From: Bradyrhizobium sp. CSA112
Lineage (GTDB): Bacteria > Pseudomonadota > Alphaproteobacteria > Rhizobiales > Xanthobacteraceae
NCBI RefSeq assembly: GCF_029051645.1
Contig: NZ_JAACFS010000001.1
Span: 124,001 to 188,000, forward strand
Direction: 5' to 3'
DNA: 64,000 nt
Each line of letters starts with the position of its first letter. Positions within the stretch are counted from its first letter, which is position 1. Both the position numbers and the translations under genes were made by a program. The notes beneath the pieces are model-generated. The model searched no databases. It had not been told where the DNA came from and saw only the letters and a list, made by a program, of their open reading frames with translations. Of this stretch, positions 52,051-62,659 are shown piece by piece.

Positions 52051-53500
52051 ATTGATCCGCACCACAGCGTTCCGGCTGACGCTGGTGTATCTGTTCCTGT
52101 TTGCGCTGTTCGCCGCGTCGCTGCTCGGCTATTTCGCCTGGAATACGCGGCGGCTGATCAACGAGCAGATCACCACCACAGTCAACGCCGAAACCGCCGA
52201 GATCGAGACCATCTACGCACGCCGCGGGCTGCGCGGCCTTTCCCTCACGCTCGCCTACCGGGCGCTGCGGCCCGGCGCCAACCTCTATCTCGTCACCACG
52301 CCGGAGGGGAGGTCGTTCGGCGGCAATGTCGAATCGCTGTCCCCGGGCGTGATGGCTTCGACAGGCTGGTCTGAGACGGCGTACCGCAGGCTCGACGAGC
52401 AGGACAGCGCCAATCATCGCGCGCTGGTGCGCGTCACCGAGCTCACCGACGGTTTCCGCCTACTGGTCGGCCGCGATCTGGAGGAGCGGCGGCGTCTGTT
52501 CGGCATCGTCGCCAAAGCCGCGCAATGGTCGCTGCTTGTCGTCATCGTGCTCGGCATCGGCGGCGGCATCTTCGTGGCGCGGCGGGTGCTGCGGCGGATC
52601 GACGCCATGACCGGCACCACAAGGCGCATCATGGCCGGTGACCTTTCCGGGCGCCTGCCGGTCGGGCGCTCCGGCGACGAGCTCGATCGCCTCGCGGAAA
52701 ACCTCAACGCCATGCTGGAGCGCATCGAGGCCCTAATGATGGGGCTGAAGGAAGTCTCCGACAACATCGCCCATGACTTGAAGACGCCGCTGACGCGCCT
52801 GCGCAACCGCGCCGAGGAGGCGCTGGCGAGTTCCGGCAGCGAAGCCGAGTACCGCGCGGCACTGGAGCGGACCATTGAGGAATCCGACGGCCTGATCCGC
52901 ACCTTCAACGCGCTGTTGATGATCGCACGCGCGGAGTCCGGGCAGGCGCGCGGCAACATGGATGATTTCGACGCGGCCGACGTCGCCAAGGGGATCCACG
53001 AATTGTACGAACCGCTCGCCGAGGACGACGGCATGACCCTGCGCGTCAGGACCGGGACCGCGCGGCTGCACGGCAACCGCGAGCTGATCAGCCAGGCGCT
53101 CGCCAACCTGGTCGAGAACGCCATCAAATACGGCAAGCCGTCGCCTGTGGTGCAGCCGCTTGATCCCGCCGCGGCCGCGCGCACCAGGGAGGTTCTGATC
53201 GAGGCGCGGCGCGAGGGCGACCGCGTGCTGCTCAGCGTCACCGATCATGGGCCCGGCATTCCCGAAGGGGATCGCAAGCACGCGGTGGAGCGGTTCGTGC
53301 GGCTCGAGGCGAGCCGGACGTTGCCGGGTTCCGGCCTCGGCCTCAGCCTGGCCAACGCCGTTGCCACGCTCCATGGCGGCGAACTCAGGCTTGGCGATTC
53401 GCGTCCCGGCCTGACCGCGACGCTGGTGATCCCGGCGCTATCCGCCGCGGGTGACAGGCTTGCGGCCCAAACGCCGGATGTGCCACAGAAGGTGGCATGA
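52034..53500 (+). CDS. Sensor histidine kinase, partner of the adjacent regulator
   Basis: This is 488 residues from GTG 52034. Two membrane helices (about 12-35 and 165-187) enclose a periplasmic sensor. A HAMP segment follows (RRIMAGDLSGRLPVGRSGDELDRLAENLN, in part). His247 is in NIAHDLKTPLTRLRNR. The ATPase has NLVENAIKYG (N-box), DHGPGIP (G1) and GSGLGLSLANAVATLHGG (G2). The last codon overlaps the glnE start (ATGA), so regulator, kinase and glnE are one transcript. Confidence 0.92.
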   Translation: MTAFGKLIRTTAFRLTLVYLFLFALFAASLLGYFAWNTRRLINEQITTTVNAETAEIETIYARRGLRGLSLTLAYRALRPGANLYLVTTPEGRSFGGNVESLSPGVMASTGWSETAYRRLDEQDSANHRALVRVTELTDGFRLLVGRDLEERRRLFGIVAKAAQWSLLVVIVLGIGGGIFVARRVLRRIDAMTGTTRRIMAGDLSGRLPVGRSGDELDRLAENLNAMLERIEALMMGLKEVSDNIAHDLKTPLTRLRNRAEEALASSGSEAEYRAALERTIEESDGLIRTFNALLMIARAESGQARGNMDDFDAADVAKGIHELYEPLAEDDGMTLRVRTGTARLHGNRELISQALANLVENAIKYGKPSPVVQPLDPAAAARTREVLIEARREGDRVLLSVTDHGPGIPEGDRKHAVERFVRLEASRTLPGSGLGLSLANAVATLHGGELRLGDSRPGLTATLVIPALSAAGDRLAAQTPDVPQKVA

Positions 53501-56427
53501 ATGCCTCCGCCTTGGCCGCGCGGTTCGTCAGCGGGCCGCATCTCACCGCCAGTAGCAACGCCGAACAACGTCTGGGAGACTGGCTCGCCGAACTGCAGCC
53601 GGAGCAGGCGGCCGAGATCGGCGCGTGGCTGGAGCGGCCGCCGGTCCGGGCCATCCTGCTCGGCATCGTCGAGTTCTCGCCATACCTGTTCGACCTGATC
53701 CGCGCCGATGCCGCGCGGCTGCTCCGCCTGTTGGCATGCGATCCGGAACAGCATCTCGCCGCGCTGATCGAGAAAACCTCGCGCGACGTGCTCACAGCCG
53801 CCGGCGAGGCCGATGTGATGCATCTGCTTCGCCGCGTGAAGTCCGAGGCCGCGTTGTTGATCGCGTTGTGCGACATCGGCGGGGTCTGGCCGGTGATGAG
53901 GGTGACGGCGGAGCTGACCGGTCTTGCAACCGTTTCCGTGCAGACAGCGCTGCGCTTCCTGCTCCGCCAGGAGGTTGCGCGCGGCCGCATGACCGCCTTC
54001 AATCACGACCGGCCGGAGGAGGGCTCCGGCCTGATCGTGCTCGCCATGGGCAAGATGGGCGCCGGCGAACTGAATTATTCCAGCGACATCGATCTGATCG
54101 TGTTTTTCGATCCCGCCGCGACGTCGCTGGTAGCAGACATCGAGCCGGCGCCGTTCTTCGTGCGCGTGACGCAGGCGCTTGCCCGCTTGCTGCAGCAACG
54201 CTCCGGCGACGGCTACGTGTTCCGCGTCGATCTGCGCCTGCGGCCCGATCCGGCCTCGACGCAGGTGGCGATTTCGACCGAGGCGGCGCTGCATTATTAC
54301 GAGCGGGAGGGGCGGACCTGGGAACGCGCCGCGATGATCAAGGCGCGCGTTTGCGCCGGCGATGCCAAAGCCGGCGAGGCGCTGATCGCGGAGCTTTCGC
54401 CGTTCGTCTGGCGCAAGCATCTGGACTTTGCCGCGCTCGCCGACGTCCACGACATGAAGCGGCAGATGCAGACCTATCGTGGCCAGAGCGAGATATCGGT
54501 CGAAGGCCACAACGTCAAGGTCGGCCGCGGCGGCATCCGCGAGATCGAGTTTTTCGCGCAGACGCAACAGCTCATTGCCGGCGGCCGCCATCCGGAATTG
54601 CGGGTGCGCCCCACGCTGCATGCGTTGCAGGTCTTGGCCACCAGTAACTGGATCACCTTTCAGGCTTGTGACGAATTGACTGATGCCTACGAGTTCCTGC
54701 GCCGCGTCGAGCACCGGCTGCAGATGATCTGCGACGAGCAGACCCATGCACTGCCCGAAGATGCCGAGGCCGTGGAGCGTTTTGCAAACTTCTTCGGCTA
54801 TGAGAGCCGGGCCGCCTTTGCGAAAGATCTGCTCGGTCATCTCAACATCGTGCAGGGGCATTACGGCAAGCTGTTCGAGGGCGATCCGACCGGCACGGTG
54901 AAGCTACCGCAGCTCAACTACGCCGCAGGTCCTGAGGATGCGCGGCTGCTCGATCACCTGACGACGCTCGGTTTCAAGAAGCCGGTCGCGGTGGCCGGGA
55001 CGTTGCAGCTCTGGATGCAGGGCAACTATCGCGCGCTCCGCAATGAAGCGACCAAGGCCGCCTTCATCGAATTCGTGCCCGGCCTGATCGACGGCCTCGC
55101 ACATGCCGAAGACCCCGACGACGCCGTGACCGCGTTCGATCGCTTTCTCGGCGCCTTGCAGCGCGGCGGCCGGCTGATTTCTCTCCTGAGAGAGAACCGC
55201 GACCTGGTCGCGCTGGTGGCCCTGATCCTCGGCGCAGCGCCGCGGCTCGGCGACATGCTAGCGCGCCAGCCGCAGATCATGGACGGCTTGATCGATCCCC
55301 GTTTCTTCGGCGCGATGCCGGACCAGAAGGAGCTGTCGGCGCGGCTGGCGGCGACGCTGAAGGACTCGGATTCCTACGAAGACTTCCTCGATCGCCTGCG
55401 GCTGTTCGGGCAGGAGAGCCTGTTCCTGATCGGCACGCGCATCCTGTCCGGCACGGTTTCCGCCCAACAGGCCAGCGTTGCCTTTGCCGACGTCGCAGAG
55501 GGCATCGTGCACACCGTGCACGGTCTGGTCAGGGATCAGTTCGCCACCCAGTACGGCCGCATCAAGGGGCAGGAGACTGCGATCCTCGCGATGGGCCGGC
55601 TCGGCAGCCGCGAGATGACGGCGTCCTCCGACCTCGACCTGATCCTGCTGTATGATTTCGACTCGGACAATCCTGATTCCGATGGCGAGCGATCGCTGCA
55701 TGGCGCGCAGTATTTTGCGAGGCTGACCCAGCGGCTGATTTCGGCGTTCACGACGCGGACCAATTACGGTGTGCTCTATGAAGTCGACATGCGGCTGCGT
55801 CCGTCGGGCCGCGCGGGGCCGCTGGCCTCGCGGATCGATTCATTTGCCGACTATCAGGAACGCGAGGCCTGGACCTGGGAGCATATGGCGCTGACCCGGG
55901 CGCGGGTGATTTCGGCTTCTCCGGCGTTCCGCCAGAAGATCGAAGCCATCATCCGCAGCGCGCTGACCCGGCCGCGCGACGCTTCCGGCACGGCGGGAGA
56001 TGTCGCCGACATGCGCCGCGCGATTGCGCAGGAAAAGGGCGAGGATGACGTCTGGGATCTCAAGCTCGCCGCCGGTGGGCTCGTCGATATCGATTTCATC
56101 GCGCAGTATCTGCAGCTCGTTCACGCCTCGGAAAAACCCGAAATTCTCAGCGTCTCCACGCTGCAGGTGCTCGACAACGCCGCTCGCCTCGGCGTGCTGC
56201 CGCAATCCGACGCCGAGATATTGCGCTCGGCGGCGCGGCTCTATCACGACCTGACGCAGATCCTCAGGCTTTGCGTCACCGGCAAGTTTAATCCGGAGAC
56301 TTCGGGCGAGGACCTGCTGCGCGTGATGGCGCGCGCCGGCGACACGCCTGATTTCTCGACGCTGGAAGCGCGGGTACGTGAAACCCAGGCCGAGGCGAGA
56401 CGGGTGTTCCAGGCGCTGGTGGGCTGA
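53497..56427 (+). CDS. glnE: Glutamine-synthetase adenylyltransferase/adenylyl-removing enzyme
   Basis: This is 976 residues, normal for the family. Two nucleotidyltransferase domains are present: MGKMGAGELNYSSDIDLIVF near residue 184 and MGRLGSREMTASSDLDLILLY near residue 697. Each has a GS-x-DxD-type core. GGIREIEFFAQTQQL and GGLVDIDFIAQYLQL are the linked conserved segments. It adds or removes AMP on glutamine synthetase in response to PII and nitrogen status. It is translationally coupled to the preceding kinase gene. Confidence 0.95.
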   Translation: MNASALAARFVSGPHLTASSNAEQRLGDWLAELQPEQAAEIGAWLERPPVRAILLGIVEFSPYLFDLIRADAARLLRLLACDPEQHLAALIEKTSRDVLTAAGEADVMHLLRRVKSEAALLIALCDIGGVWPVMRVTAELTGLATVSVQTALRFLLRQEVARGRMTAFNHDRPEEGSGLIVLAMGKMGAGELNYSSDIDLIVFFDPAATSLVADIEPAPFFVRVTQALARLLQQRSGDGYVFRVDLRLRPDPASTQVAISTEAALHYYEREGRTWERAAMIKARVCAGDAKAGEALIAELSPFVWRKHLDFAALADVHDMKRQMQTYRGQSEISVEGHNVKVGRGGIREIEFFAQTQQLIAGGRHPELRVRPTLHALQVLATSNWITFQACDELTDAYEFLRRVEHRLQMICDEQTHALPEDAEAVERFANFFGYESRAAFAKDLLGHLNIVQGHYGKLFEGDPTGTVKLPQLNYAAGPEDARLLDHLTTLGFKKPVAVAGTLQLWMQGNYRALRNEATKAAFIEFVPGLIDGLAHAEDPDDAVTAFDRFLGALQRGGRLISLLRENRDLVALVALILGAAPRLGDMLARQPQIMDGLIDPRFFGAMPDQKELSARLAATLKDSDSYEDFLDRLRLFGQESLFLIGTRILSGTVSAQQASVAFADVAEGIVHTVHGLVRDQFATQYGRIKGQETAILAMGRLGSREMTASSDLDLILLYDFDSDNPDSDGERSLHGAQYFARLTQRLISAFTTRTNYGVLYEVDMRLRPSGRAGPLASRIDSFADYQEREAWTWEHMALTRARVISASPAFRQKIEAIIRSALTRPRDASGTAGDVADMRRAIAQEKGEDDVWDLKLAAGGLVDIDFIAQYLQLVHASEKPEILSVSTLQVLDNAARLGVLPQSDAEILRSAARLYHDLTQILRLCVTGKFNPETSGEDLLRVMARAGDTPDFSTLEARVRETQAEARRVFQALVG

Positions 56428-56452
56428 GGATACCGCCCCGCCCGTGGCAGCG

Positions 56453-56818
56453 TCAGTCGAACCGCGCCGTTGCAGTCTTGCCGTCGGGCGCTGTGAGCTG
56501 AACCGCACCCTTGGGCCTGGCCGGTAGGGCGGTTGTAGCTGTTCCGCTCAGGTTGTTCTTTTCCGAAGGCACGAGCGTGATGCGCTCGGCCTTTCCTCCC
56601 AGATTGAAAATGGCAACGCCCTTGAAACCCTTCGGGTCAACCGGCTTGTCGTTTTCGCCTAGGAGGAAGATTTCAATCGCCTTGTCCTTCGCGACGAGTT
56701 CCACATGGTATGGACCGGCTTCGGCGAGACGTCCGCCATGGGACGCTTTCGGCTCGTGTGCGTAAGCTGGCATGCCGGCCAGCAAGGCAATGCCGAGAGT
56801 GAGATATCTGAACTTCAT
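56453..56818 (-). CDS. Small secreted protein of the metal-efflux operon
   Basis: This is 121 residues. A signal peptide (1-20, ending PAYA) is followed by HEPKASHGGRLAEAGPYHVELVAKDKAIEIFLL (in part) and a beta-rich remainder. The mature N-terminus has three His in a metal-ligand-like spacing. It is last in the run adaptor, RND pump, this protein on the minus strand (28-bp gap). It probably buffers or delivers metal in the periplasm, by position. Confidence 0.7.
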   Translation of the reverse strand: MKFRYLTLGIALLAGMPAYAHEPKASHGGRLAEAGPYHVELVAKDKAIEIFLLGENDKPVDPKGFKGVAIFNLGGKAERITLVPSEKNNLSGTATTALPARPKGAVQLTAPDGKTATARFD

Positions 56819-56846
56819 GCGCGATCTCCTTTCAAGACGTGAGCGT

Positions 56847-59800
56847 TCAATAGGAATGTGAAGCGGCTTGCTTCCCGAGAGACTCGTCGGACTGCCGTTG
56901 CATGAGCCGCATCAGTGGCTTTCTGCCGAACATGAGAAACAGCACGGGCGTAATCAGCGCATCGAGCAAGGTCGCGCTGACGAGCCCGCCGAAGATCGTC
57001 ACCGCGACGGGGTGCAGGATTTCCTTGCCGGGCTCGTCCGCCGCGACAAGCAGCGGCAACAGCGCAAGCCCCGCGGACAGCGCGGTCATCAGCACGGGCG
57101 TCATGCGCTCGAGGCTTCCGCGGATCACAAGCTCCGGCCCGAACGGGATTCCCTCCTGCAAGGCGAGGTTGATGTAGTGGCTTATCTTGAGAATCCCGTT
57201 GCGCGTCGCGATTCCCGTCAGCGTGATGAAGCCGACCATGCTGGCGACAGATAGCGGCTGGTCCGTCAGCGCCAGCGCTGCGACCGAACCGACCAGCGCC
57301 AGCGGCACCCCGCCCATGATGATCACGGCGAGCACGGTAGAGCGGTAGCGGCTGTAGAGGATGGCGAAGATCAGCGCGAGGGAAAGGCCTGCCAGGATAC
57401 CGATTCTGAGGCTGGCTTCCTCCTGAGCCTGGAATGTGCCTTCGAGGCTTGCGGTGACGCCTTGCGGCAGGCTCGCCGCCTGCAATTCGGCGCGAATGCG
57501 GCGCACGATCTCGGCCATGTCGGTCTTGCCGTCAGAGTTGGCGAGTATGACGATGCGTCTGCGGCCGTTCTCCCTGAGAATTTGATTGGGCCCGTCAGTC
57601 TCCTTCACGTCTGCGATCTGACGTGCCGGGATCCACCCCGACGGGGTCCTGATCAAGAGGTCGCCGAGCTTCTCTGTGGTGCGCAGCCGGTCGGGCAGCC
57701 GCATGACGACGTCGTAGCGCTTATAGCCATCAACCACGCGCGAGATGACGCGTCCGCTCGACAGGCGCGATAACTGCTCGGTCACGGCGCCCGGCTGCAC
57801 GCCGTACAGAGCGGCCCGCGTGTAATCGACACGAATTTCGAGTTGCGGGATGCGTACCTGCTTTTCGATCTGCAGATCCTGGACGCCCTCGATCTTCGAG
57901 AGCCGCAGGCGAAGTTCTTCCGCGCTGTTTCGTAGTGTGTCGAGGTCGTCGCCGAACAGTTTCAGGGCGAGTTCGGCGCGGACGCCCGAGAGGAGGTGAT
58001 CGAGCCTGTGCGATATCGGCTGCCCGACATTGACCGAGAGCGGCAGCACCGAAAGCCGGGAGCGTATGTCCGCTACGATCTCGGATTTTGGCCGCTGCGA
58101 GGCTTTGAGATCCACATCGATTTCAGACGAATGGACGCCCTCCGCATGCTCGTCCAGTTCGGCGCGCCCGGTCCGCCGCCCCACGCTGATCACTTCTGGC
58201 ACATCAAGCAGAAGGCGTTCGGCGATCGACCCCACTCGTGTCGATTCGGAGAGCGAAACTCCGGGGTTGAACGCAAGATTGATCGTGAATGTGCCTTCGT
58301 TGAAAGCTGGCAGGAACGCGCGCTTCAAGGCGAATACGCCCGTGCCTGCGCCCAGCACGGCAAGCGCCGTCACGCCGAGCAGCAATCCTTTGCGGGCGAA
58401 AGCGAACCGAAGCGCAGCGTGGTTGGCGGACTTGAGCTTGCGGACCAGCCAGCTCTCCCGTTCGGCGAGGCGCTTCATTCCCGGCAGCAGGTAGTATGCC
58501 ATCACGGGCGTCAACGTGATCGAAACCACCAGGCTCGCGAGGATCGAGATGATGTAGGCCTGCCCAAGCGGGGCAAATAGCCGTCCTTCGATGCCCGAGA
58601 GGGCAAACAAAGGCACGAACACCAGCACGATGATCATCGTGGCGTAGAGGATTCCGGATCGCACCTCGCTGGATGCCGAAACCACCACGTCGAAGACCGG
58701 CCGGGGACTACCTTGCTCCCTGTTCTCGCGAAGCCGGCGGAAGATGTTCTCGACGTCGACGACGGCGTCATCGACCAGCTCGCCGACGGCAATTGCAAGG
58801 CCGCCGAGCGTCATCGTATTGATCGACAGGCCAAGCAGCTTGAAGATGATGGCCGTGGTCAGGATCGAGACCGGAATAGCCGTCAGCGAAATGGCCGTCG
58901 TGCGCCAGTTGAGAAGAAACGCGAACAGAATGACGGCGACGACAAGTGCTGCTTCGAGCAACACCCGTTCTACGTTCTGGATCGAGTTTTCGATGAAACT
59001 CGCCTGCCTGAATATGATCTCGTTGGCTTTTACGCCGGACGGCAGACTGGGTTCCAGCTCCGCCAGCACCTGCGTGATCTGTTGCGTCAGCCGCACCGTA
59101 TCGACATTGGGCTGCTTCTCGACCGAGACGACCACGGCAGGCTTGCTCATATAGCCCGCGTCGCCGCGCTTGACCTTGGGCGCAAAGTCGACGTTCGCTA
59201 CCTGCCGCAGCAGAATGGGGCGTCCTTCGATGGTGGTAACGACGATATTGCGCAGGTCTTCCAGGCTCGTCGTGCGTCCGATATTGCGGATCAGAAACTC
59301 GCGGGCATTCTGATCGGTGAACCCTCCGCCGGTATTGGTGCCGAACTGCCTGAGCGCCTGCTCTATTTGCTCATAGCCCACCCCAAGCGCGCGCAGCGCG
59401 GAAGGCAGCGGCGCAATCCGGTACTGACGGACCTCGCCGCCGATCGGGATGACCTGCGCAACGCCCGGTATCGCGAGCAGCCGGGGCCTGATCGTGAAGT
59501 CCGCGATCTCGCGCACCTCCATCGGCGATGCTGTCTTCGACGTCACCGCGATCAGGAGAATCTGACCCATGATCGAACTGATCGGGCCGATCTGCGGGGT
59601 GATGTTCAGGGGGAGCTGGCCCTGCACTTGCGCCAGACGCTCCGCGACCAGTTGACGGTTACGGAAGATATCGGTTCCCCAATCGAACTCCACGTAAACG
59701 ATCGAAAGCCCGATGCCCGAGACTGATCGTACCCGGCTGACGCCCGGTACGCCGTTCATCTGGGTCTCGATCGGGAAGCTGATGAGTTGCTCGACTTCCG

Positions 59801-59975
59801 GCGGCGCGTACCCTTCGGATTCCGTCATGATGGTAACGGTCGGACGGTTGAGGTCCGGGAACACATCGACGGGCAACTGGCGCGCGGTGTAGGCGCCCAG
59901 AAGAACGAGGACGCCTGCCATCGCAAGAACAAAGAGGCGATTGCGGAGCGAGGTGCTGACCAGGAATGTGAACAT
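56847..59975 (-). CDS. Heavy-metal RND efflux pump, CusA/CzcA family
   Basis: This is 1042 residues with the 12-helix RND layout: one N-terminal helix, a large periplasmic loop, six helices, a second loop, and five helices. The fourth-helix metal-pump motif is [18 protein letters not shown], with a conserved acidic pair. [27 protein letters not shown] precedes it. The substrate among Cu, Zn, Co, Cd and Ni is not determined from sequence. The adaptor gene ends 12 bp upstream. No outer-membrane factor gene is in the window. Confidence 0.9.
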   Translation of the reverse strand: MFTFLVSTSLRNRLFVLAMAGVLVLLGAYTARQLPVDVFPDLNRPTVTIMTESEGYAPPEVEQLISFPIETQMNGVPGVSRVRSVSGIGLSIVYVEFDWGTDIFRNRQLVAERLAQVQGQLPLNITPQIGPISSIMGQILLIAVTSKTASPMEVREIADFTIRPRLLAIPGVAQVIPIGGEVRQYRIAPLPSALRALGVGYEQIEQALRQFGTNTGGGFTDQNAREFLIRNIGRTTSLEDLRNIVVTTIEGRPILLRQVANVDFAPKVKRGDAGYMSKPAVVVSVEKQPNVDTVRLTQQITQVLAELEPSLPSGVKANEIIFRQASFIENSIQNVERVLLEAALVVAVILFAFLLNWRTTAISLTAIPVSILTTAIIFKLLGLSINTMTLGGLAIAVGELVDDAVVDVENIFRRLRENREQGSPRPVFDVVVSASSEVRSGILYATMIIVLVFVPLFALSGIEGRLFAPLGQAYIISILASLVVSITLTPVMAYYLLPGMKRLAERESWLVRKLKSANHAALRFAFARKGLLLGVTALAVLGAGTGVFALKRAFLPAFNEGTFTINLAFNPGVSLSESTRVGSIAERLLLDVPEVISVGRRTGRAELDEHAEGVHSSEIDVDLKASQRPKSEIVADIRSRLSVLPLSVNVGQPISHRLDHLLSGVRAELALKLFGDDLDTLRNSAEELRLRLSKIEGVQDLQIEKQVRIPQLEIRVDYTRAALYGVQPGAVTEQLSRLSSGRVISRVVDGYKRYDVVMRLPDRLRTTEKLGDLLIRTPSGWIPARQIADVKETDGPNQILRENGRRRIVILANSDGKTDMAEIVRRIRAELQAASLPQGVTASLEGTFQAQEEASLRIGILAGLSLALIFAILYSRYRSTVLAVIIMGGVPLALVGSVAALALTDQPLSVASMVGFITLTGIATRNGILKISHYINLALQEGIPFGPELVIRGSLERMTPVLMTALSAGLALLPLLVAADEPGKEILHPVAVTIFGGLVSATLLDALITPVLFLMFGRKPLMRLMQRQSDESLGKQAASHSY

Positions 59976-59987
59976 GAGCGTGCCTCT

Positions 59988-61646
59988 TCAGCGTACGTGA
60001 TCGAGAAGATCCGCGCCTTGCGACACGATCCGCTTGCCCGGGGAGAAGCCGGACACAATCAGCACACGATCGCCGTCGAGAGGCTCCGTGCGCACGCTCC
60101 TTGCCATGAACCGCTCGGGGGCGACGTGCTCGTACACAAAATCCTGGCCGTTCGACCCGCGCACGACGCTGCTTCGCGGTACCGCAAGGCCTTCCTTCGT
60201 CTCGTCGGTGGTGACCAGCACGGTCAGGAACTGGCCGGCCCTCAGCCCCGCCGTTTCGCCCGTCACGGCAAAATGCACCGGCACCGACTGGCTGCGATCG
60301 GCGAAACCGGTCCCCTGGTAGATGAGGTCGTAATTCCTGCCCGTATATGTCGATGCCCGCGCCCCTTGCGATGATTCGACGTTCTCGAAGCTGAGCGCTT
60401 CGACCCACAGCCGCGAGGGATCGATGATGTTGAAGACGACAGAGCTCGGCTGGACGATTTGGCCTGCCACGGCGGTGCCTTCCGCGATGACGCCTGCAAC
60501 CGGGGCGATCAGCGGTTCGGGTTCGCGGCGCGATTTTTCAATCGATGCGCGCCGCTCGCGAAGCCCTTCCAGCTCTAACCGTGTATCTTCGAGTTGGGTT
60601 CGGGATATGGCGCCCGATGGCGCGAGTTGCTCGTAACGCGCGAACCTGCGTTCCACAATCGAGATCTGCTGATCGAGCTCGCCCTGGCGCTGCCGCATGT
60701 CGGAAACATCGATCGCCTGAATGGGGGGCGTGACATAGCCCAGGATGTCGCCTTGTTTCACCCGTGTGCCGAGCCGGGGAAAACCTGCCGGCGGTGCCGA
60801 AAGCCGGCCGCCCACGGCGGATTGCACATACCCGCTGGCGTTGGGATCGGGAATGATCCTGCCTGGCAGCTCGGTGACTTTCCTGTGCTTCGCCTGTTCG
60901 GCGACCAGCGTCCGCAACGCAAATATCCGCTGCACGGTCTTGGGCACGAACACTGCTCCATCCGGCAGGCGCTGGGCGCGCTCCCCCGAAACGACGCTGA
61001 TCGCGACCTGCGCCTTGTCTTCCTCATGGCCGTGGCCTTCATGCGCATTCGTCCCGCGGATGCCCGCGAACGCGGCGAGGATGACGACAATGGCCGCCAC
61101 CCGTCGCCCGCGGAGTGCAATGGCCGTTAGCAGAGCGCCTGCCAGCAGGCCGCCCAGCGCGAGAAGAACCGAAGTCCTGCCGATGTGTTCGCCATGAGCC
61201 GCGTCCCCTTGTGCGTCGCTTTGCGCCGCCTCACGCGCAGTCTGAATCGTCATCGGCAAGATGTCGGTGGCGTCTCCCGCTGTAACCGTGAAGATGAGGT
61301 CGGTACGTCCGTTCTTTGCCAGCCACGGCGCCGGCAGTCGGTATGTGCCGTCGGCATTCTCGGTAGCCTTTACGGAACCATCAGGGGTTTCAACTTCAAG
61401 TACGGCGCCGGTCACCGGCTCGTTCGTGGCGAACCGGTCGAGATGGATCTCAAGATGGTCTCCGCGGGCGACGGCAACGATCTCGAACGCGTTGGAATCG
61501 GCCTCGCCGCGTGGCAACGCGCCTGCCGAGACGGCAGGCTGTTCGCCGTGGTCATGACCCTCATGGGCGGAAGCGGGAGCAATCGCAGCGCACAGAGCTG
61601 CGATTGCCGCGAGAGCGCACAGGGCGCGCCCGAAATGGGAAAGCAT
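59988..61646 (-). CDS. RND metal-efflux periplasmic adaptor with an extra N-terminal domain
   Basis: This is 552 residues. A signal-like N-terminus (1-27) leads to HEGHDHGEQP. An Ig-like domain follows (about 50-140, TGAVLEVETPDGSVKAT and GTYRLPAPWLA). Two membrane-type helices come next (about 157-200, SVLLALGGLLAGALLTAIAL and VAAIVVILAAFAG), then a second HEGHGHEE metal-ligand cluster. The adaptor proper begins near 215: lipoyl half GRLSAPPAGFPRLGTRVKQGDIL, coiled coil, EPLIAPVAGVIAEGTAVAGQIV, beta-barrel. This mid-chain helix pair is unusual. It precedes the RND pump by 12 bp. Confidence 0.85.
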   Translation of the reverse strand: MLSHFGRALCALAAIAALCAAIAPASAHEGHDHGEQPAVSAGALPRGEADSNAFEIVAVARGDHLEIHLDRFATNEPVTGAVLEVETPDGSVKATENADGTYRLPAPWLAKNGRTDLIFTVTAGDATDILPMTIQTAREAAQSDAQGDAAHGEHIGRTSVLLALGGLLAGALLTAIALRGRRVAAIVVILAAFAGIRGTNAHEGHGHEEDKAQVAISVVSGERAQRLPDGAVFVPKTVQRIFALRTLVAEQAKHRKVTELPGRIIPDPNASGYVQSAVGGRLSAPPAGFPRLGTRVKQGDILGYVTPPIQAIDVSDMRQRQGELDQQISIVERRFARYEQLAPSGAISRTQLEDTRLELEGLRERRASIEKSRREPEPLIAPVAGVIAEGTAVAGQIVQPSSVVFNIIDPSRLWVEALSFENVESSQGARASTYTGRNYDLIYQGTGFADRSQSVPVHFAVTGETAGLRAGQFLTVLVTTDETKEGLAVPRSSVVRGSNGQDFVYEHVAPERFMARSVRTEPLDGDRVLIVSGFSPGKRIVSQGADLLDHVR

Positions 61647-61722
61647 ACCAAAAATCCTTCAATCTGAATGGCCGTCAGTTGCGGGCAGCAGAAGCTGCGC
61701 GCAAACTCACTGATCGCTGCGT

Positions 61723-62133
61723 TCAGATGAAGTATTTGGGAGGGCGCCTGAGGGACTCAGGCGCGCGATCTGGCCTTATCTGGGACGGGACAAACGCAAC
61801 ACGCGTTGCCGATCGGGACAGCGGGACAAGTTGCACGAAGCTCGGCAACCCGGCCGCACAGCAAGCGGCGCATACGAATGTGCAGCAGGCGCCGACGCAA
61901 TTGCGGTCCGAAGAGGCGGGCGTCTCGGTTTGCCTCCGCTGAGCCTGTTGCAAGACTGCGGGCGTCGCCGACCGATCGGATTGATCAAAGGCGGCTTGGC
62001 CATGGCCGCCGTGGACGTGAGCGGCAGCATGATGCTCATGGCCGCCATGCGCTTGGGCAACAGACGGCGCGAGTGAAAGCACGATCAGGACGATCGCGGC
62101 TCCCAGAGCACACATAATTCGTTGCTTCAACAT
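61723..62133 (-). CDS. Secreted His- and Cys-rich protein upstream of the metal-efflux adaptor
   Basis: This is 136 residues from ATG 62133; the signal peptide (about 1-26, IVLIVLSLAPSVAQA) ends before HGGHEHHAAAHVHGGHG. A second cluster, CVGACCTFVCAACC, lies near residue 80. Such paired His-rich and Cys-rich segments suggest metal binding. It is 76 bp upstream of the adaptor gene on the same strand. It resembles no family known to me; CzcI-like regulatory proteins occupy this position in other czc operons. Confidence 0.65.
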   Translation of the reverse strand: MLKQRIMCALGAAIVLIVLSLAPSVAQAHGGHEHHAAAHVHGGHGQAAFDQSDRSATPAVLQQAQRRQTETPASSDRNCVGACCTFVCAACCAAGLPSFVQLVPLSRSATRVAFVPSQIRPDRAPESLRRPPKYFI

Positions 62134-62431
62134 GACCGTCCGATTGTAGCACAAGCGCTGCACTTGATATCGCCGGGGAACGAGGAATTCAAGACCGGAA
62201 CGCGGCGGTGCCGGCATGGTTATCGCCGCGTTATTGCGGCAGATGCGCGCTGCACTCCTCGCTCTCTTTTGCCAAAAGCCATCAAAGCCTTGTCTGGCCG
62301 TCTCGCTGATGACGTATCCCGAGGCCCCATCGCCCCTATTGGGCTTTCATGTCCCGGTGGCCGGGAGACCGGCGGGTTCGCTTCGGAACTCCGGCGGCCG
62401 CCCGGAATTGTCGCGGGATCAGGAGGCCGGG

Positions 62432-62629
62432 ATGCATACGCAGATCAATATCTTCGACAAGCCCATCGAGCGCATCAGGAAGGCGTGCCAGCTCATGGGC
62501 CGTGGTGCCGACTTCGACCGCAAGCTGCCGGAACTGGAAACCTATCTGGAAGGGCTCGTGGCCAACGGGGAAACCAGCGAGGAACGGCTGACCCTGAGCG
62601 GCCTGACCTTCGTCAAGCAGGCACGGTAG
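62432..62629 (+). CDS. Small hypothetical protein
   Basis: This is 65 residues from ATG 62432, with a perfect AGGAGG at 62421-62426. The upstream open frame has no other good start. Sequence such as NIFDKPIERIRKACQLMGRG and ETYLEGLVANG looks like a compact helical protein. Function unknown. It is convergent with the following minus-strand gene. Confidence 0.7.
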   Translation: MHTQINIFDKPIERIRKACQLMGRGADFDRKLPELETYLEGLVANGETSEERLTLSGLTFVKQAR

Positions 62630-62659
62630 GGCCATGCGAGGGCACCGACGAAAACGGCG

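Noticed and set aside
53245..54861. 538-codon minus-strand open frame opposite the kinase and glnE
   Set aside because: It crosses two well-supported genes and shows no protein family features.
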